Positions 1-9,416 of a DNA stretch of 35,191 nt are shown in pieces; position 1 is the stretch's first letter; every line of letters begins with the position of its first letter. Both the position numbers and the translations under genes were made by a program. This DNA is from an uncultured beta proteobacterium (GTDB lineage Bacteria; Pseudomonadota; Gammaproteobacteria; Burkholderiales; SG8-39), in assembly GCA_902826155.1 (NCBI GenBank), contig CADEDU010000076.1:1-35191 (forward strand), written 5' to 3'. A model generated the notes under the pieces. The model was not told the DNA's origin, ran no database searches, and was given only the letters and a program-made list of their open reading frames with translations.

Positions 1-550
1 CCAGACTGGGAACGGGAATGGCTCTGATGCAGACCTGCTCGAGTTGCGCACTGAACTCCTTGGCGCGCAGCATGTGTGGGCGTAGTGCGAGTTGTGCGAG
101 GCTGCTTGTGGCGGCGCCCAGGAAGTTCAAGTGCTGTTTCAGTAGCGCAGTGAGCTCGATCACGGCGAACCCCAGCACACCCAGCACTGACAGGGCAGGT
201 GGGGCGGGCTGAGGATGGCACTCACCCAGATGTGCGCCGACCAGCTCGAGGATTCGCTGGTGGCTCGAGCTGAATCCTTCGACGGAGATGACGCGCGGAT
301 CGATGCCCGCACGCTCGATCGACATCAGCAGCGCGAGCGCCGAGGCGGTATCGATCGCATCGAGCGCTGATCCCTCGATCTGCAACGGCTGGCGTGGGAG
401 CGCGAGGCGCTGCAGCGCCATCTCGATCTCATGCAACCGAGTCAGCCGCCAGGCGCCTCGCAGATGCAACGTGGCACGCGTATCCCCTGGCTCGACCCAA
501 CACCAACGTTCGGCGTTCGCGTTCGACATCGCGTGCGGGGGTTCAGCCAT
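1..550 (-). CDS. mlaE: MlaE-family lipid ABC transporter permease with N-terminal STAS domain (3' end outside window)
   Basis: The gene reads leftwards out of the window; 183 codons are present without a stop. Residues about 10-110 look like a STAS domain (LHLRGAWRLTRLHEIE, then ALDAIDTASALALLMSIE). The protein then enters the start of the MlaE permease fold, with LGFAVIELTALL and the family signature AKEFSAQLEQVCIRAIPV, where MlaE proteins normally have an 'R.G.RA.P' stretch before their membrane helices. MlaE is the inner-membrane permease of the Mla system, which moves phospholipids between the outer and inner membranes; the STAS-fused form is known in many proteobacteria. The ATG at 550 is chosen because it precedes the STAS domain; a GAGGAAG lies about 12 bases upstream, a rather long spacing. 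The partners (MlaF, MlaD) would lie to the left, outside the window. Confidence 0.8.
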   Translation of the reverse strand, partial: MAEPPHAMSNANAERWCWVEPGDTRATLHLRGAWRLTRLHEIEMALQRLALPRQPLQIEGSALDAIDTASALALLMSIERAGIDPRVISVEGFSSSHQRILELVGAHLGECHPQPAPPALSVLGVLGFAVIELTALLKQHLNFLGAATSSLAQLALRPHMLRAKEFSAQLEQVCIRAIPVPSL

Positions 551-800
551 CGCAATGGGGCACTTCCTCTTCTTGGTGCCCGCAGCGTAGAGGCATTGCC
601 GGACCCGCCATTGACGAATGTCAGGTCGGCTTATGAGCTCGCTGCTCGATGACGAAGAAGTGGTGCGAGTGCCCCTCTCGATCGGGCGAATTCATCGTGC
701 AACCGGAACCGGCGGCGGCGATGGAGTCGAGCCATGCGCATGACAGGACATTTCGCAGGCGCATGTTGCATCTCGTGGTTGCGTTGCAGCATCCACGGGG

Positions 801-1628
801 CTAGCGCCTCGTCTCGTAGAGCGGCAGGACCTGTTGCGCATAGGCGGCGACGTTCTTCGCTCGTGCTTCGGCGGCCGGATGGGTGCTCAGGAACTCGATC
901 GATCCACCACCGCCCAGTTTTGCCATCTGTTCCCACAGGGTTACGGCCGCACGCGGGTCGTAGCCGGCGCGTGCCGCAAGCTCTACGCCGATCCGATCCG
1001 CCTCATCTTCCTGTTCGCGCGAGTTGGGTAGATTCAACGTTACCTCCAAAGCCAGGCGTGCAAAATCGATCGAACCGCCGCCGACCCCTGTGGCTGCGCC
1101 GATGATGTCCACCAGTAATCCCTGAGTGACGGCCCGAGAGGCGCGCTCGCGCGCGTGCTCGCGCAATGCGTGTGCGATCTCGTGACCGATGACTGCGGCC
1201 AACTCCGCTGGGGTCGGTCGGGCTTTGTCCAGCAACCCGGTGTACACGGCGATCTTGCCGCCGGGCATGCACCACGCATTCACCTCTGGTGAGGCGATGA
1301 CATTGATCTCCCAATGCCAGCCGGCCGCGTCGCCGCGAAAGATCCGTGTCTGGTCAATCAGGCGCCGACTGATCGATCGGATCTGCTCGAGTTGAGCGGT
1401 GTCGTTGTTGAGCCGCCGCTTGGCGGCAGCCTCATCGATGACCTGACGATACGCCTGCGCTGCGCCCTCTTGCAGTTGTGCTTCGCTGACGAGCGGGGAC
1501 ATCGCCTGCGTGCGCGCGACGCCGATCACCCCCGGCTCGGTCGTGCGCACCGTTTGGCAACCTGCCAAGAGTGCGCCGCCCAACACAAATAGAAAGATCG
1601 TGCTTCGGGCACGACGGTGGAGCCGCAT
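801..1628 (-). CDS. M48-family zinc metalloprotease, lipoprotein
   Basis: A 275-residue secreted lipoprotein protease. The first 24 residues are a lipoprotein signal ending in LLAGC (lipid-modified Cys24). The zinc-binding HExxH motif is HEIAH at residues 149-153, and the third-ligand region ExEAD (QEDEAD) lies near 206-211, the standard M48 layout. Relatives such as LoiP/YggG and BepA act in the periplasm on misfolded or outer-membrane proteins; a quality-control role here is inferred. Two ATGs compete. The one at 1646 has GAGG directly against it, which is too close, whereas 1628 has GAGG eight bases upstream and gives a cleaner signal peptide, so 1628 is used. It lies 24 bases downstream of the small gene ending at 1653, probably in one transcript. 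Confidence 0.88.
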   Translation of the reverse strand: MRLHRRARSTIFLFVLGGALLAGCQTVRTTEPGVIGVARTQAMSPLVSEAQLQEGAAQAYRQVIDEAAAKRRLNNDTAQLEQIRSISRRLIDQTRIFRGDAAGWHWEINVIASPEVNAWCMPGGKIAVYTGLLDKARPTPAELAAVIGHEIAHALREHARERASRAVTQGLLVDIIGAATGVGGGSIDFARLALEVTLNLPNSREQEDEADRIGVELAARAGYDPRAAVTLWEQMAKLGGGGSIEFLSTHPAAEARAKNVAAYAQQVLPLYETRR

Positions 1629-1652
1629 ACGAGTGGCCTCGGTCATCCTCGA

Positions 1653-1856
1653 TCATTTGCGGCCGGCCCGCGGCGCACCCCATTCGATCTGGCGTCGCTC
1701 GGCCCACGCCTTTGCCCGCGCAATCGCAATCTTTATTGCTTTGCCTTCGTCATGGCCTTCTTCGAGCAAAGCATTGGCGATCCCGACCGCCTTCTCCAAT
1801 ACAGGCGTGGAAAGATTTTTCATCGAGGTCGGCGGGTGTTCTAGGCTCCAAGGCAT
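1653..1856 (-). CDS. Small conserved helical protein of unknown function (DUF2188-like N-terminal region)
   Basis: A 67-residue, soluble, charged protein. It begins MPWSLEHPPTSMKNL, and a helical core follows around residues 25-55 (VGIANALLEEGHDEGKAIK, then AIARAKAWAE). From memory this pattern, a start at Met-Pro-Trp followed by 'xKNL...EIANALLEEG.dEG.AI.iA.a.AK.WAE', is shared by small uncharacterised proteobacterial proteins, some annotated as DUF2188; no function is known. The start at MPW matches that pattern; an in-frame ATG twelve codons upstream (1892) is also possible, and neither has a strong ribosome site. It lies just upstream of the M48 protease gene on the same strand, so co-transcription is likely. 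Confidence 0.65.
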   Translation of the reverse strand: MPWSLEHPPTSMKNLSTPVLEKAVGIANALLEEGHDEGKAIKIAIARAKAWAERRQIEWGAPRAGRK

Positions 1857-2136
1857 ATGCGGGCGTCGTCGCCGCTCATACGAGTGGTCCAATACACTTC
1901 GTCACCCTGGCGTTGTGCCTCACGGATGCTCGTCCCGGCGGCTTGCTCCGGAAACACAGGCGAATGATGGTCAGAACCGGGCGCGATGTTCTGATTCGCC
2001 TCAACAAACGGATCGGTTGCGTCCGAGAAGGCGTCAGGACGCACGGAGCAATAGTCAGGCCGTGCATTGAAGAGGCACCGAAGGGTTGATCGGGGTTGAC
2101 TCGTTGGGTGTGGTCGCTCGGCGCACGTAATGGTCG

Positions 2137-3339
2137 CTACTCATGCCGCAGCGCTTCGATCGGGTCGAGCCGTGCGGCGCGCCTGGCCGGAAAGAATCCG
2201 AAGATCACGCCGATCGCGGCTGAAAACAAGAACGACAGCAGGTTGATGGCCGGATCGAAGATGTAGGGGACGTTCATCATGCCGGCGAGCACGATCGATC
2301 CGGCCGCCGCGAGTGCCAGGCCCACCAGGCCACCCAAGCTCGCGAGCACCACCGCCTCGATCAGGAACTGCAGCAGCACTTCACGCTCGAGCGCGCCGAT
2401 CGCCAGCCGGATGCCGATCTCCCGGGTGCGCTCGGTTACCGACACCAGCATGATATTCATGATGCCGATGCCGCCTACCAGCAGGCTCACCGCGGCCACC
2501 GCACCCAGCAGCAAGGTGAGCACGCGAGTGGTGCCGGTCAGTGTTTCGGCGATCTGGCGCGTGTCCATCACCCGGAAGTTGTCGTCCTCGTTCGCCGAGA
2601 TGTTGCGCCGTTCCCGCAGAAGCGAAGCCAGCTGTACTTTCACCGCATCGATCGATGCGCCTTCGCTCACTGCGATAGCCAGCCGATTGACGTCCTGACT
2701 GCCGGTCAAGCGGCGCTGCACCGTACGGACCGGCATGACGATCGTGTCGTCCTGGTCCATTCCGAACGCCGATTGGCCCTTGGCTTTGAGCAGGCCGATG
2801 ACCTCGCAGGAGAACTGCTTGATGCGGATCTCGCTGCCGACCGGATTCTGTTGGGCGAACAGGTTGTTGCGCACCGTGTCGCCGATGACGCACACCGCTT
2901 TGCCCGAGCGCTCCTCGGGCTCGTTGAAGATCCGGCCGGCGGCGATCTCCCAGTTCGACACGCGAAAGTACTCGTTGCTGCTGCCGGTCACCTGCGTCGA
3001 CCAGTTGCGCGCCTGGTACACCGCGGCGACCGACTTGCTCGCGATCGGCGCCACCGCCTCGACGTTGCTGATCTGACTGCGAATCGCCTCGACATCGCCC
3101 AGCCGAAAGTTCGGCGCCGGGTCGGCACCTGGGCCGAAGCGCTGACCGGGCAGCAGCGTCACGACGTTGCTGCCCATGCTGGCGATCTGATCGGTCACCG
3201 ATTGCGTGGCGCCGTTGCCCAAGGTCACCATCGTGATCACGGCGGCCACGCCGATGACCACGCCCAGAATGGTGAGGATCGAGCGCATCGCGTTGCGCCG
3301 AATCGCGCGCAGGGCAAGAATCAGAGTGTTCCACAACAT
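2137..3339 (-). CDS. MacB-type ABC transporter permease (FtsX-like)
   Basis: A 400-residue inner-membrane permease of a tripartite exporter. The N-terminus has the MacB hallmark RNAMRSILTILGVVIGVAAV (about residues 15-34, first membrane helix), followed by a large periplasmic domain of about 220 residues. The three C-terminal helices are typical of FtsX/MacB, including GGIGIMNIMLVSVTERTREI and the terminal FFPARRAARLDPIEALRHE. Such permeases do not form a channel; by mechanotransmission they push periplasmic substrate through the adaptor and the outer-membrane tunnel. In E. coli MacB the ATPase and permease are one chain; here the ATPase is a separate gene ending two bases upstream. It is the last gene of the four-gene operon running leftwards from 6831. 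The substrate (macrolide, peptide, siderophore or other) cannot be read from the sequence. Confidence 0.92.
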   Translation of the reverse strand: MLWNTLILALRAIRRNAMRSILTILGVVIGVAAVITMVTLGNGATQSVTDQIASMGSNVVTLLPGQRFGPGADPAPNFRLGDVEAIRSQISNVEAVAPIASKSVAAVYQARNWSTQVTGSSNEYFRVSNWEIAAGRIFNEPEERSGKAVCVIGDTVRNNLFAQQNPVGSEIRIKQFSCEVIGLLKAKGQSAFGMDQDDTIVMPVRTVQRRLTGSQDVNRLAIAVSEGASIDAVKVQLASLLRERRNISANEDDNFRVMDTRQIAETLTGTTRVLTLLLGAVAAVSLLVGGIGIMNIMLVSVTERTREIGIRLAIGALEREVLLQFLIEAVVLASLGGLVGLALAAAGSIVLAGMMNVPYIFDPAINLLSFLFSAAIGVIFGFFPARRAARLDPIEALRHE

Positions 3340-3341
3340 GG

Positions 3342-4054
<713 letters not shown>

Positions 4055-4058
<4 letters not shown>

Positions 4059-5359
4059 GACCGGTTCGCGATCACCGCCTCGGTGATGACCTCCATGCCG
4101 GCTTGAAGATCACCGCCCACCACTTCGGTGAGCTGCCCATCGGTCGCGCCCACCTTGATCTGCAACGATACGGGTTGGCCCGCTTGCAGCACCCACAGGC
4201 GCTGCGTGCCATCGGCCTGTGGTTGCGGTGCGGCCGGCTTGCGCGGCGAAGCAGGCGGACGCGGCATCATCGCCACCAGCGGATTACTGCTGCCCGCGGC
4301 TTTGGCCGGCGCGTCGTTCGCGGGCGGGGTGAAGCGCAATGCCGCGTTAGGCACGCGCAGCACGTTCTCGCGCGTGAGCGTGGTGATTTCGGCTGTGCCG
4401 GTCATGCCTGGTCGCAGGCTCAAGTCGGTGTTGTCGACCTGCAGCACAGCCGGATAGGAGACGACGCCTTCCTTCACCTTCGATCCATAGCCGACTCGAG
4501 TGATTACCGCGGCGTAACGGCGTCCCGGCCATGCATCGACGCTGAACGTGGCCTGTTGCCCGCTTTGCACCTTGCCCACGTCGGCTTCATCTACGTCGAC
4601 CTGCAGCTCCATCTTCGAGAGGTCTTCGGCGAGCGTGAATAGCACCGGTGCTTGGAAGCTCGCGGCAACGGTCTGGCCCGGCTCCACCTTGCGGGTGAGT
4701 ACCACGCCATTGATCGGTGAACGAACCTGGCCCTTGGCGAGGTTGGTTTCGTCGGATTTGAGCGAGGCTCGCATCTGCGCCACCGTGGCGCGGGCGCTCG
4801 CTTCGGTGGCCTCGGCTCGTTTCAAGGTGGCTTGTGCGACGTCCATCTCACTCTTCGAGGGCACCTTGCCGCCGGAGAGTTCGGCCACCTGGCGAAAGCG
4901 ACCCAGCTGCGCATGCGCTTCCTCCGCTGTGGCCTGCGCCAGCTGTACCTGTGCGTCGGCTGCTGCGAGATTGGCGCGGGACTTCGCGACGGCATCCTGC
5001 AGCTTGGACAGATCGAGCCGTGCGAGGATCTGGCCTTGTTTCACGCGGTCGTTATCGTCGACGAACACCTCCTGGATCACGCCGGAGAGCTCGCTGCCGA
5101 CGTCCACCTGGTTGGTCGGCTGCAGGTTTCCGGTTGCGGATATGCGCACTACAAGCTTGCCGACCGTGACTGCTTGGGTGCGAAAGCGCGGCGCGGCGGC
5201 CGAATTGTTGCGTGCGTACCACCAGTAACCCGCTGTGCCGAGCAGCACGAGCGCAAGGGCGCTGATGAACCAACGAGACGTGCGCCATCGGCCGCTCGTA
5301 CTTGCCAGCAGCTCCTTGATTTGCGTGTCGTGGTCCGCGGCGTTCGCTGCGGTGCTCAT
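4055..5359 (-). CDS. HlyD/MacA-type periplasmic adaptor subunit of tripartite exporter
   Basis: A 434-residue membrane-fusion protein. A single membrane anchor lies near residues 27-46 (WFISALALVLLGTAGYWW). The periplasmic part begins with the lipoyl half LVVRISATGNLQPTNQVDVG, continues with an alpha-helical hairpin of roughly 90 residues (AKSRANLAAADAQVQLAQA, then QATLKRAEATEASARATVAQ) and returns through the second lipoyl half VRSPINGVVLTRKVEPGQTV into beta-barrel domains. It would bridge the inner-membrane permease and the outer-membrane factor. The start at 5359 is set by AAGGAG five bases upstream; it overlaps the preceding stop by four bases (ATGA). An unusual Pro/Ala-rich insertion (MMPRPPASPRKPAAPQPQA, about residues 365-385) sits near the C-terminal membrane-proximal domain. 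Confidence 0.92.
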
Positions 5360-6831
5360 GACATCTCCTTGAGTGCCGTGTCGGACGCCGACCACCCGCC
5401 GCCGAGTGCCTTGTAGAGCCGAATCTGTGCGCTCGCCAGCTCGCCGGTGCTGCTCGCCAGCTGATCTTCGAGGCTGAGCAGCGTGCGCTGCGCATCGAGC
5501 ACCGAGAGGAAGTCGGACAGGCCGGCCGTATAACGCTGCTCGGCGATCTGACGGGTTGCTCGCGCAGAGCGCACTGCTTGCACGAGCTGCGCGCGGCGTT
5601 CGGTGGTGTTGACCACGGCGATCAACGCATTCTCGACGTCCTCGAGTGCGATGAGCACGGCACTTCGATAATCGATTTGGGCTTGCTCGAGCAGGGCATC
5701 CTGAATGCCGATGTTGGCGCGGATGCGGCCCGTATCGAAAATGGGTGCAGTGATGCCGGCCAGCAGCGAGCGCGATCCCGCGCCGCCATTGCCGAGTGCA
5801 CCAAGCGTGAGCGCCTCGACCCCGAGCGAGCCCGTGAGATTGAAACTCGGGTAGCGCGCGGCTTCGGCCTGTACGAGTCGCGCGGTCTGTGCCGCCAAAC
5901 GCCGCTCGGCAACACGCACGTCGGGCCGCTGTCGCAGCGTGTCAGCGGGGATGCCGACGTTGATCTGCGCGCCGGGCAGGGGAATCGAAGCGGTGGCCGC
6001 CAGTCGCGCCTGTAGTTCGCCCGGCGTGCGACCGAGCAGCACTGCCAGGCGGTTTTGTGCTTCGCTGCGCTGCGTTCTGAAGCCGGGCAGCGCCGCTCGC
6101 GTGCTTTCCAGATCGGTGCGCGCTTGCGCCACGTCGAGCTCGGATACCAGGCCCGCCTGTTGGCGCCAACGCGCCAGATCGTAGGTTTCGCTGCGGGCCC
6201 TGAGACTGGCTTCGGCGATCGCCAGGCGCTGCTCGGCGGTGCGCAGATCGATGTAGTTGAGAACGACTTCGGCGACGAGCGAGACCCACGCATTGCCTAG
6301 CGATTCGATACGTGCCCCAACGTCGGCTTGCGCTGCTTCGAGACCGCGGCGCGCACCGCCGAAGATATCGGGCTCCCAGCTGGCATCGAAGCCGGCGCTG
6401 TAGAGCTCACGCGTGTTGCCGCTTCCGCTTTGCGCACTCGACTTGCTGCGCGAACCGGCCGCGCCGACCGTCACGCTCGGGCCGAGCTGTGCGCCGGCTA
6501 GTGCGCGCCGCGCCCGTGCTTCACGTAGTTGCGCTTGTGCTGTGGCGAGATCCAGATTGGCAACGAGCGCATCGGTGACCAGCGCATCGAGCACCGGGTC
6601 GCCGAACTGTTGCCACCACTGTGCGAGTGCCTGTGTATCGAGGGCGCGCACCTCGCCCGAGGCGTTCCACTGCGGCGGCAACGACGGTTGCGGCGGCTGA
6701 TAGTCCGGCCCGACGGCGGCACATCCCGCGAGCACGATCGTCAACAGCAGCGCGTTGCGCTGAAGCTTGGAAACTGGGACAGAGCGCAAGGTCGTTCCCG
6801 GTTGGATCGAGACGACGCTGCACGAAGACAT
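5356..6831 (-). CDS. NodT-family outer-membrane efflux lipoprotein (TolC-like)
   Basis: First gene of the exporter operon: the outer-membrane tunnel. A lipoprotein signal ends in LTIVLAGC and is followed by the family's AAVGPDYQPPQPSLPPQW, which is nearly diagnostic of NodT/OprM-type factors. Two repeated halves follow with ATAQAQLREARARRALAGAQ, and later RYTAGLSDFLSVLDAQRTLL, the conserved motif at the second coiled-coil. The start is uncertain. The ATG at 6831 lacks a clear ribosome site and gives a 37-residue leader, whereas a TTG at 6789, six bases after GGGA, would give a more usual 22-residue lipoprotein signal. The next gene overlaps by four bases. Confidence 0.9.
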   Translation of the reverse strand: MSSCSVVSIQPGTTLRSVPVSKLQRNALLLTIVLAGCAAVGPDYQPPQPSLPPQWNASGEVRALDTQALAQWWQQFGDPVLDALVTDALVANLDLATAQAQLREARARRALAGAQLGPSVTVGAAGSRSKSSAQSGSGNTRELYSAGFDASWEPDIFGGARRGLEAAQADVGARIESLGNAWVSLVAEVVLNYIDLRTAEQRLAIAEASLRARSETYDLARWRQQAGLVSELDVAQARTDLESTRAALPGFRTQRSEAQNRLAVLLGRTPGELQARLAATASIPLPGAQINVGIPADTLRQRPDVRVAERRLAAQTARLVQAEAARYPSFNLTGSLGVEALTLGALGNGGAGSRSLLAGITAPIFDTGRIRANIGIQDALLEQAQIDYRSAVLIALEDVENALIAVVNTTERRAQLVQAVRSARATRQIAEQRYTAGLSDFLSVLDAQRTLLSLEDQLASSTGELASAQIRLYKALGGGWSASDTALKEMS

Positions 6832-6908
6832 CCGGCATTCGCTCGATGAGGGCATGGTCTGGATGGTCCAACCATCTTCGCAACGAACGAGTGGGCTGCA
6901 TCGTGCGT

Positions 6909-6950
6909 CCGATCTTGAATGTTCGATCAACCAGATCGGGGCCGATCTTG
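6909..6950. promoter_or_regulatory. Candidate operator: two CCGATCTTG boxes, one inside a 16-base palindrome
   Basis: CCGATCTTG occurs at 6909-6917 and again at 6942-6950, 33 bases apart (about three helical turns). The second copy is part of a perfect palindrome, AGATCGG-GG-CCGATCT (6933-6948). The site is 80-120 bases upstream of the outer-membrane factor start, so a repressor dimer or pair of dimers controlling the exporter operon is plausible. No matching regulator gene lies next to it in the window. Confidence 0.4.
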
Positions 6951-7340
6951 GCTATTCAACCAAACCAAGCGGAATTCTTCTTGTTGGGGGCGCGCGGCTT
7001 TTTGATCCTGGTCAATCACCTGCCGATCGCGGCGGTGTGCGTTGCGCGTGAGCTGGTGATGCTTTCACGCTCCGGAAGATGGGAGCCGCACGGCTGGTCA
7101 TGCAGGAGCCGGCCTAGATCGAGCCGTGTCTGCATGCCCGCGAAGCGCATGCGCGGAGCTCCCTGGCCGATTCGCCGCGCGCGCCGCGCGTATGCCGCCT
7201 CACCGACATCTTGGCGGGTTGCCGATTCCATCCAGGGTAGGGCACGGTGCTCGCGTTCAAGGACGGCGCGCCACCGAAGCGGCGCTGGCGGCGCTGAGCG
7301 CCGATCTTCGATTCCTTGAGCACTGCGCGCCCTGCCCGGG

Positions 7341-7355
7341 TGCCCGTAGCGGGCA
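7341..7355 (+). promoter_or_regulatory. Small hairpin in the radC leader
   Basis: TGCCCG-TAG-CGGGCA is a perfect six-pair, three-base-loop hairpin ending 30 bases before the radC start, between it and the ribosome site. No run of T follows, so it is more likely a leader structure or protein site than a terminator. Confidence 0.3.
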
Positions 7356-7385
7356 ATCCCGCCCGAACCTGCTACGGAGTTCGCT

Positions 7386-7913
7386 ATGCGTGCTTACAAG
7401 AATGTTGTCGCCACGATCAACGCCCAACTCGCGCGTGAGGCGGCCGCTAAGGGCTATCGAAGTCCCGCTACAACCTGCACCGACGATGATGTCCTCGCCC
7501 TGGCACGCAGGATCCTCGACCGTCGCATTCGGCAGGGCGATGTTCTGGATTCACCTGCCGCGGTGCGCGACTACCTGCGCGTCCATCTGGCGACGCTGGA
7601 GCATGAGGAGTTTCACGCGCTGTTCGTCGACGTACAGAATCGTCTCATTTGCCACGTACCGTTGTTTCGCGGCACCTTGACACAAGCGTCGGTGTACCCG
7701 CGCGAAGTGATCAAGAGCGCGCTGCAGTGCAATGCCGCCGCGGTACTGTTCGCGCACAACCATCCCTCGGGCACATCACAGCCCAGCCAGGACGACCGCG
7801 CACTCACTACGCGACTGCGCAGCGCACTCGATATGATCGGCGTGAGGGTGCTCGATCACTTCATCGTCGCCGGTGCGTGCGGCTACAGCTTCGCCGAATC
7901 GGGACTTCTTTGA
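7386..7913 (+). CDS. radC: RadC-family JAB/MPN domain protein
   Basis: A 175-residue protein containing the JAB metalloprotease-like domain of the RadC family. The metal-binding motif is HNHPSGTSQPSQDD at residues 124-137 (H124, H126, D136 or D137), with the upstream glutamate in HEEFHALF (E74/E75) and the sheet region LFVDVQNRLI. The helix-hairpin-helix DNA-binding part of chromosomal RadC is missing, and the N-terminal 60 residues are short and helical. This shortened form is the one usually carried by integrative elements and genomic islands, often beside anti-restriction genes; its biochemical role is not established despite the old 'DNA repair' name. ACGGAG six to seven bases before the ATG supports the start. 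Confidence 0.88.
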   Translation: MRAYKNVVATINAQLAREAAAKGYRSPATTCTDDDVLALARRILDRRIRQGDVLDSPAAVRDYLRVHLATLEHEEFHALFVDVQNRLICHVPLFRGTLTQASVYPREVIKSALQCNAAAVLFAHNHPSGTSQPSQDDRALTTRLRSALDMIGVRVLDHFIVAGACGYSFAESGLL

Positions 7914-8055
7914 ATTGCAGCGCTGGCGGGCGGGCGTACGCCGAACACGCTCGCCGCTGGTCAACGACTTCCAAGCCTCGTCAAGTGACGTCGGGCGCGA
8001 CGCTGATCACACCACCGCACCTCTACTGACGAACGCGGATCTAACAACAGTCGAA

Positions 8056-9036
8056 TCAGTGGTGCCCGCGTTGCGCCGTGCGTAACGGGTGGGCTGCCCG
8101 CCAACTTTGCAACGTCGTCCTGATGTCGGTCAGCGACGGCAGCAACCGCACCTTCTCGGGAATTCTGGTGAGATAGCGTGCGACGGTCCCGCTGATCCAC
8201 ACTTCAGTGTTACGCGGTAGTACCGCATCGAGAGCGGCGACGGCGCGTTGGGCGGCGTTCGTCGAGGAAGTCGGTGAACAGGAGATTGCTACGATGTCAA
8301 CTTCCTGAGCAATCGCAACGTCAATGAGCGTTTCAACTGGAACCTGCGTGCCGACGTAGGTGCACTGCGCGCGATGAACAGAGAACAGCGCTTGGGCCAT
8401 CCGCAATCCGAGCTTGGTTGGATCATCCGGTAGCGTCGCCAACGCAATCGACGGCGATTCGCGTACCACCGAATCGACATCGAGGGCGTCGCCCAACAAA
8501 TTCAATAGCAGCTCCGTCACCAGACGTTCTTGAAACGATTCGAGCGCACCCAATGCCCATTGAACGCCGACGGTCGCGCTGAGCGGGGCCGCCGTCTCCA
8601 GTACGAACCGCTCGAGTCCGTCCTGCAGGCGTGCTTGGAGCGCGCGCCGAAGCGCGCCCACATCATCGTCTCTGACGAGATCCAGCAGCGGTTGTAGTTG
8701 ATCAAGCGGTAAGCACGCTCCGGTGCGCTCTATTGAGTCGCGATAGAGCGCGTGCAGTTCGATCAGCGTTTTGTTGGCGATTGCACTGGGTCGAAAGCCA
8801 TTGTCGACGAGCCGCTTCAGCGCTTTGAGCTTGTCGATATCGTGTTCGCTGTAGACGCGATCGCCATTCTTGTCGCGCGCAGGTTTAGGGAACGCGTACC
8901 GGCGCTCCCACACCCGTAGTGTCGTTTTTGGGATCGAGGTCTCGATACTGACTCGATCAATCGGTGTTCCGTTTGCTGCGCCGATCGCACGTTCACACGT
9001 TGCGATCTGAACTGCGCCAATTCCCGCCAAGGCCAT
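8056..9036 (-). CDS. MerR-family regulator with degenerate B12-binding-type sensor domain
   Basis: A 326-residue transcription factor with CarH/LitR architecture. A MerR winged helix spans about residues 25-95 (IPKTTLRVWERRYAFPKPAR, then DRVYSEHDIDKLKALKRLVD). A helical cap domain (about 110-185) and a Rossmann-like cobalamin-type domain (about 195-315, with YVGTQVPVETLIDVAI) follow. In light-sensing CarH the cofactor is held by a W...EH motif in the cap and an ExHxxG motif in the Rossmann part. Here Trp160 and Glu170 remain, but the paired His is Arg171 and the cobalt-ligating His is Thr207 (DPTKLG, 205-210). B12 binding in the normal way therefore looks impossible; the domain may sense something else or simply oligomerise. 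GGAGA six bases upstream supports the start. Its target is unknown. Confidence 0.82.
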   Translation of the reverse strand: MALAGIGAVQIATCERAIGAANGTPIDRVSIETSIPKTTLRVWERRYAFPKPARDKNGDRVYSEHDIDKLKALKRLVDNGFRPSAIANKTLIELHALYRDSIERTGACLPLDQLQPLLDLVRDDDVGALRRALQARLQDGLERFVLETAAPLSATVGVQWALGALESFQERLVTELLLNLLGDALDVDSVVRESPSIALATLPDDPTKLGLRMAQALFSVHRAQCTYVGTQVPVETLIDVAIAQEVDIVAISCSPTSSTNAAQRAVAALDAVLPRNTEVWISGTVARYLTRIPEKVRLLPSLTDIRTTLQSWRAAHPLRTAQRGHH

Positions 9037-9416
9037 CTATCTCTCCGACAGCAAAGTCTCCATTTATCGGATGTTAGGGAGGCGTATGCCCCCCGGGCAA
9101 TCGACAGGAGGCGGTGCTGCGTGTAAGAACGCAAGAAAATCGCTGGCGAACAATTTGTTTTGAGTTCGTCCGGACACGGCGTCGATGCCAAGGTATCCCG
9201 GACCGTGAAATGTGCCTTCGGGATTGAATCGATGCAGTCGCTCAAATGTTTTCAGAGCTGTGAAGGGTAGGTGCCTTCACTTCGAACTCGTTGAGGCAGC
9301 GCGCCGCCGGACGCAAGATTGACCCTCGGGCTACCCCGTACTACACCGCTTTCGTCACCACACCGCGTCCCTCGCTTCGTAACATTCGTTCCGACACGGA
9401 GGGAAGGAGGGGTGGT
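9037..9416. other. Divergent intergenic region between the MerR regulator and the replication-relaxation gene
   Basis: These 380 bases hold no gene I can support. Being upstream of both divergent genes, they should contain both promoters and probably the MerR site. A possible weak promoter on the plus strand begins with TTGACC near 9320, but its -10 partner is poor. The strong ribosome site GGAAGGAGG at 9402-9410 fixes the start of the next gene. Confidence 0.4.

Larger units (their letters stand above)
6832..7385. other. Intergenic region between divergent exporter operon and radC gene
   Basis: No coding sequence with recognisable protein character was found in these 554 bases on either strand. 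The left third is less GC-rich than its surroundings and carries the repeated CCGATCTTG boxes listed separately, placed where a promoter and operator for the exporter operon would be expected. The right end carries a small perfect hairpin before radC. The middle (about 7000-7330) is very GC-rich and featureless, and may be worn-out sequence at the junction between the chromosome-like left part and the mobile part. Confidence 0.5.

Noticed and set aside
631..936. A 101-codon minus-strand frame overlapping the end of the M48 protease gene
   Set aside because: It overlaps the protease gene in another frame and has no ribosome site or protein-like pattern.
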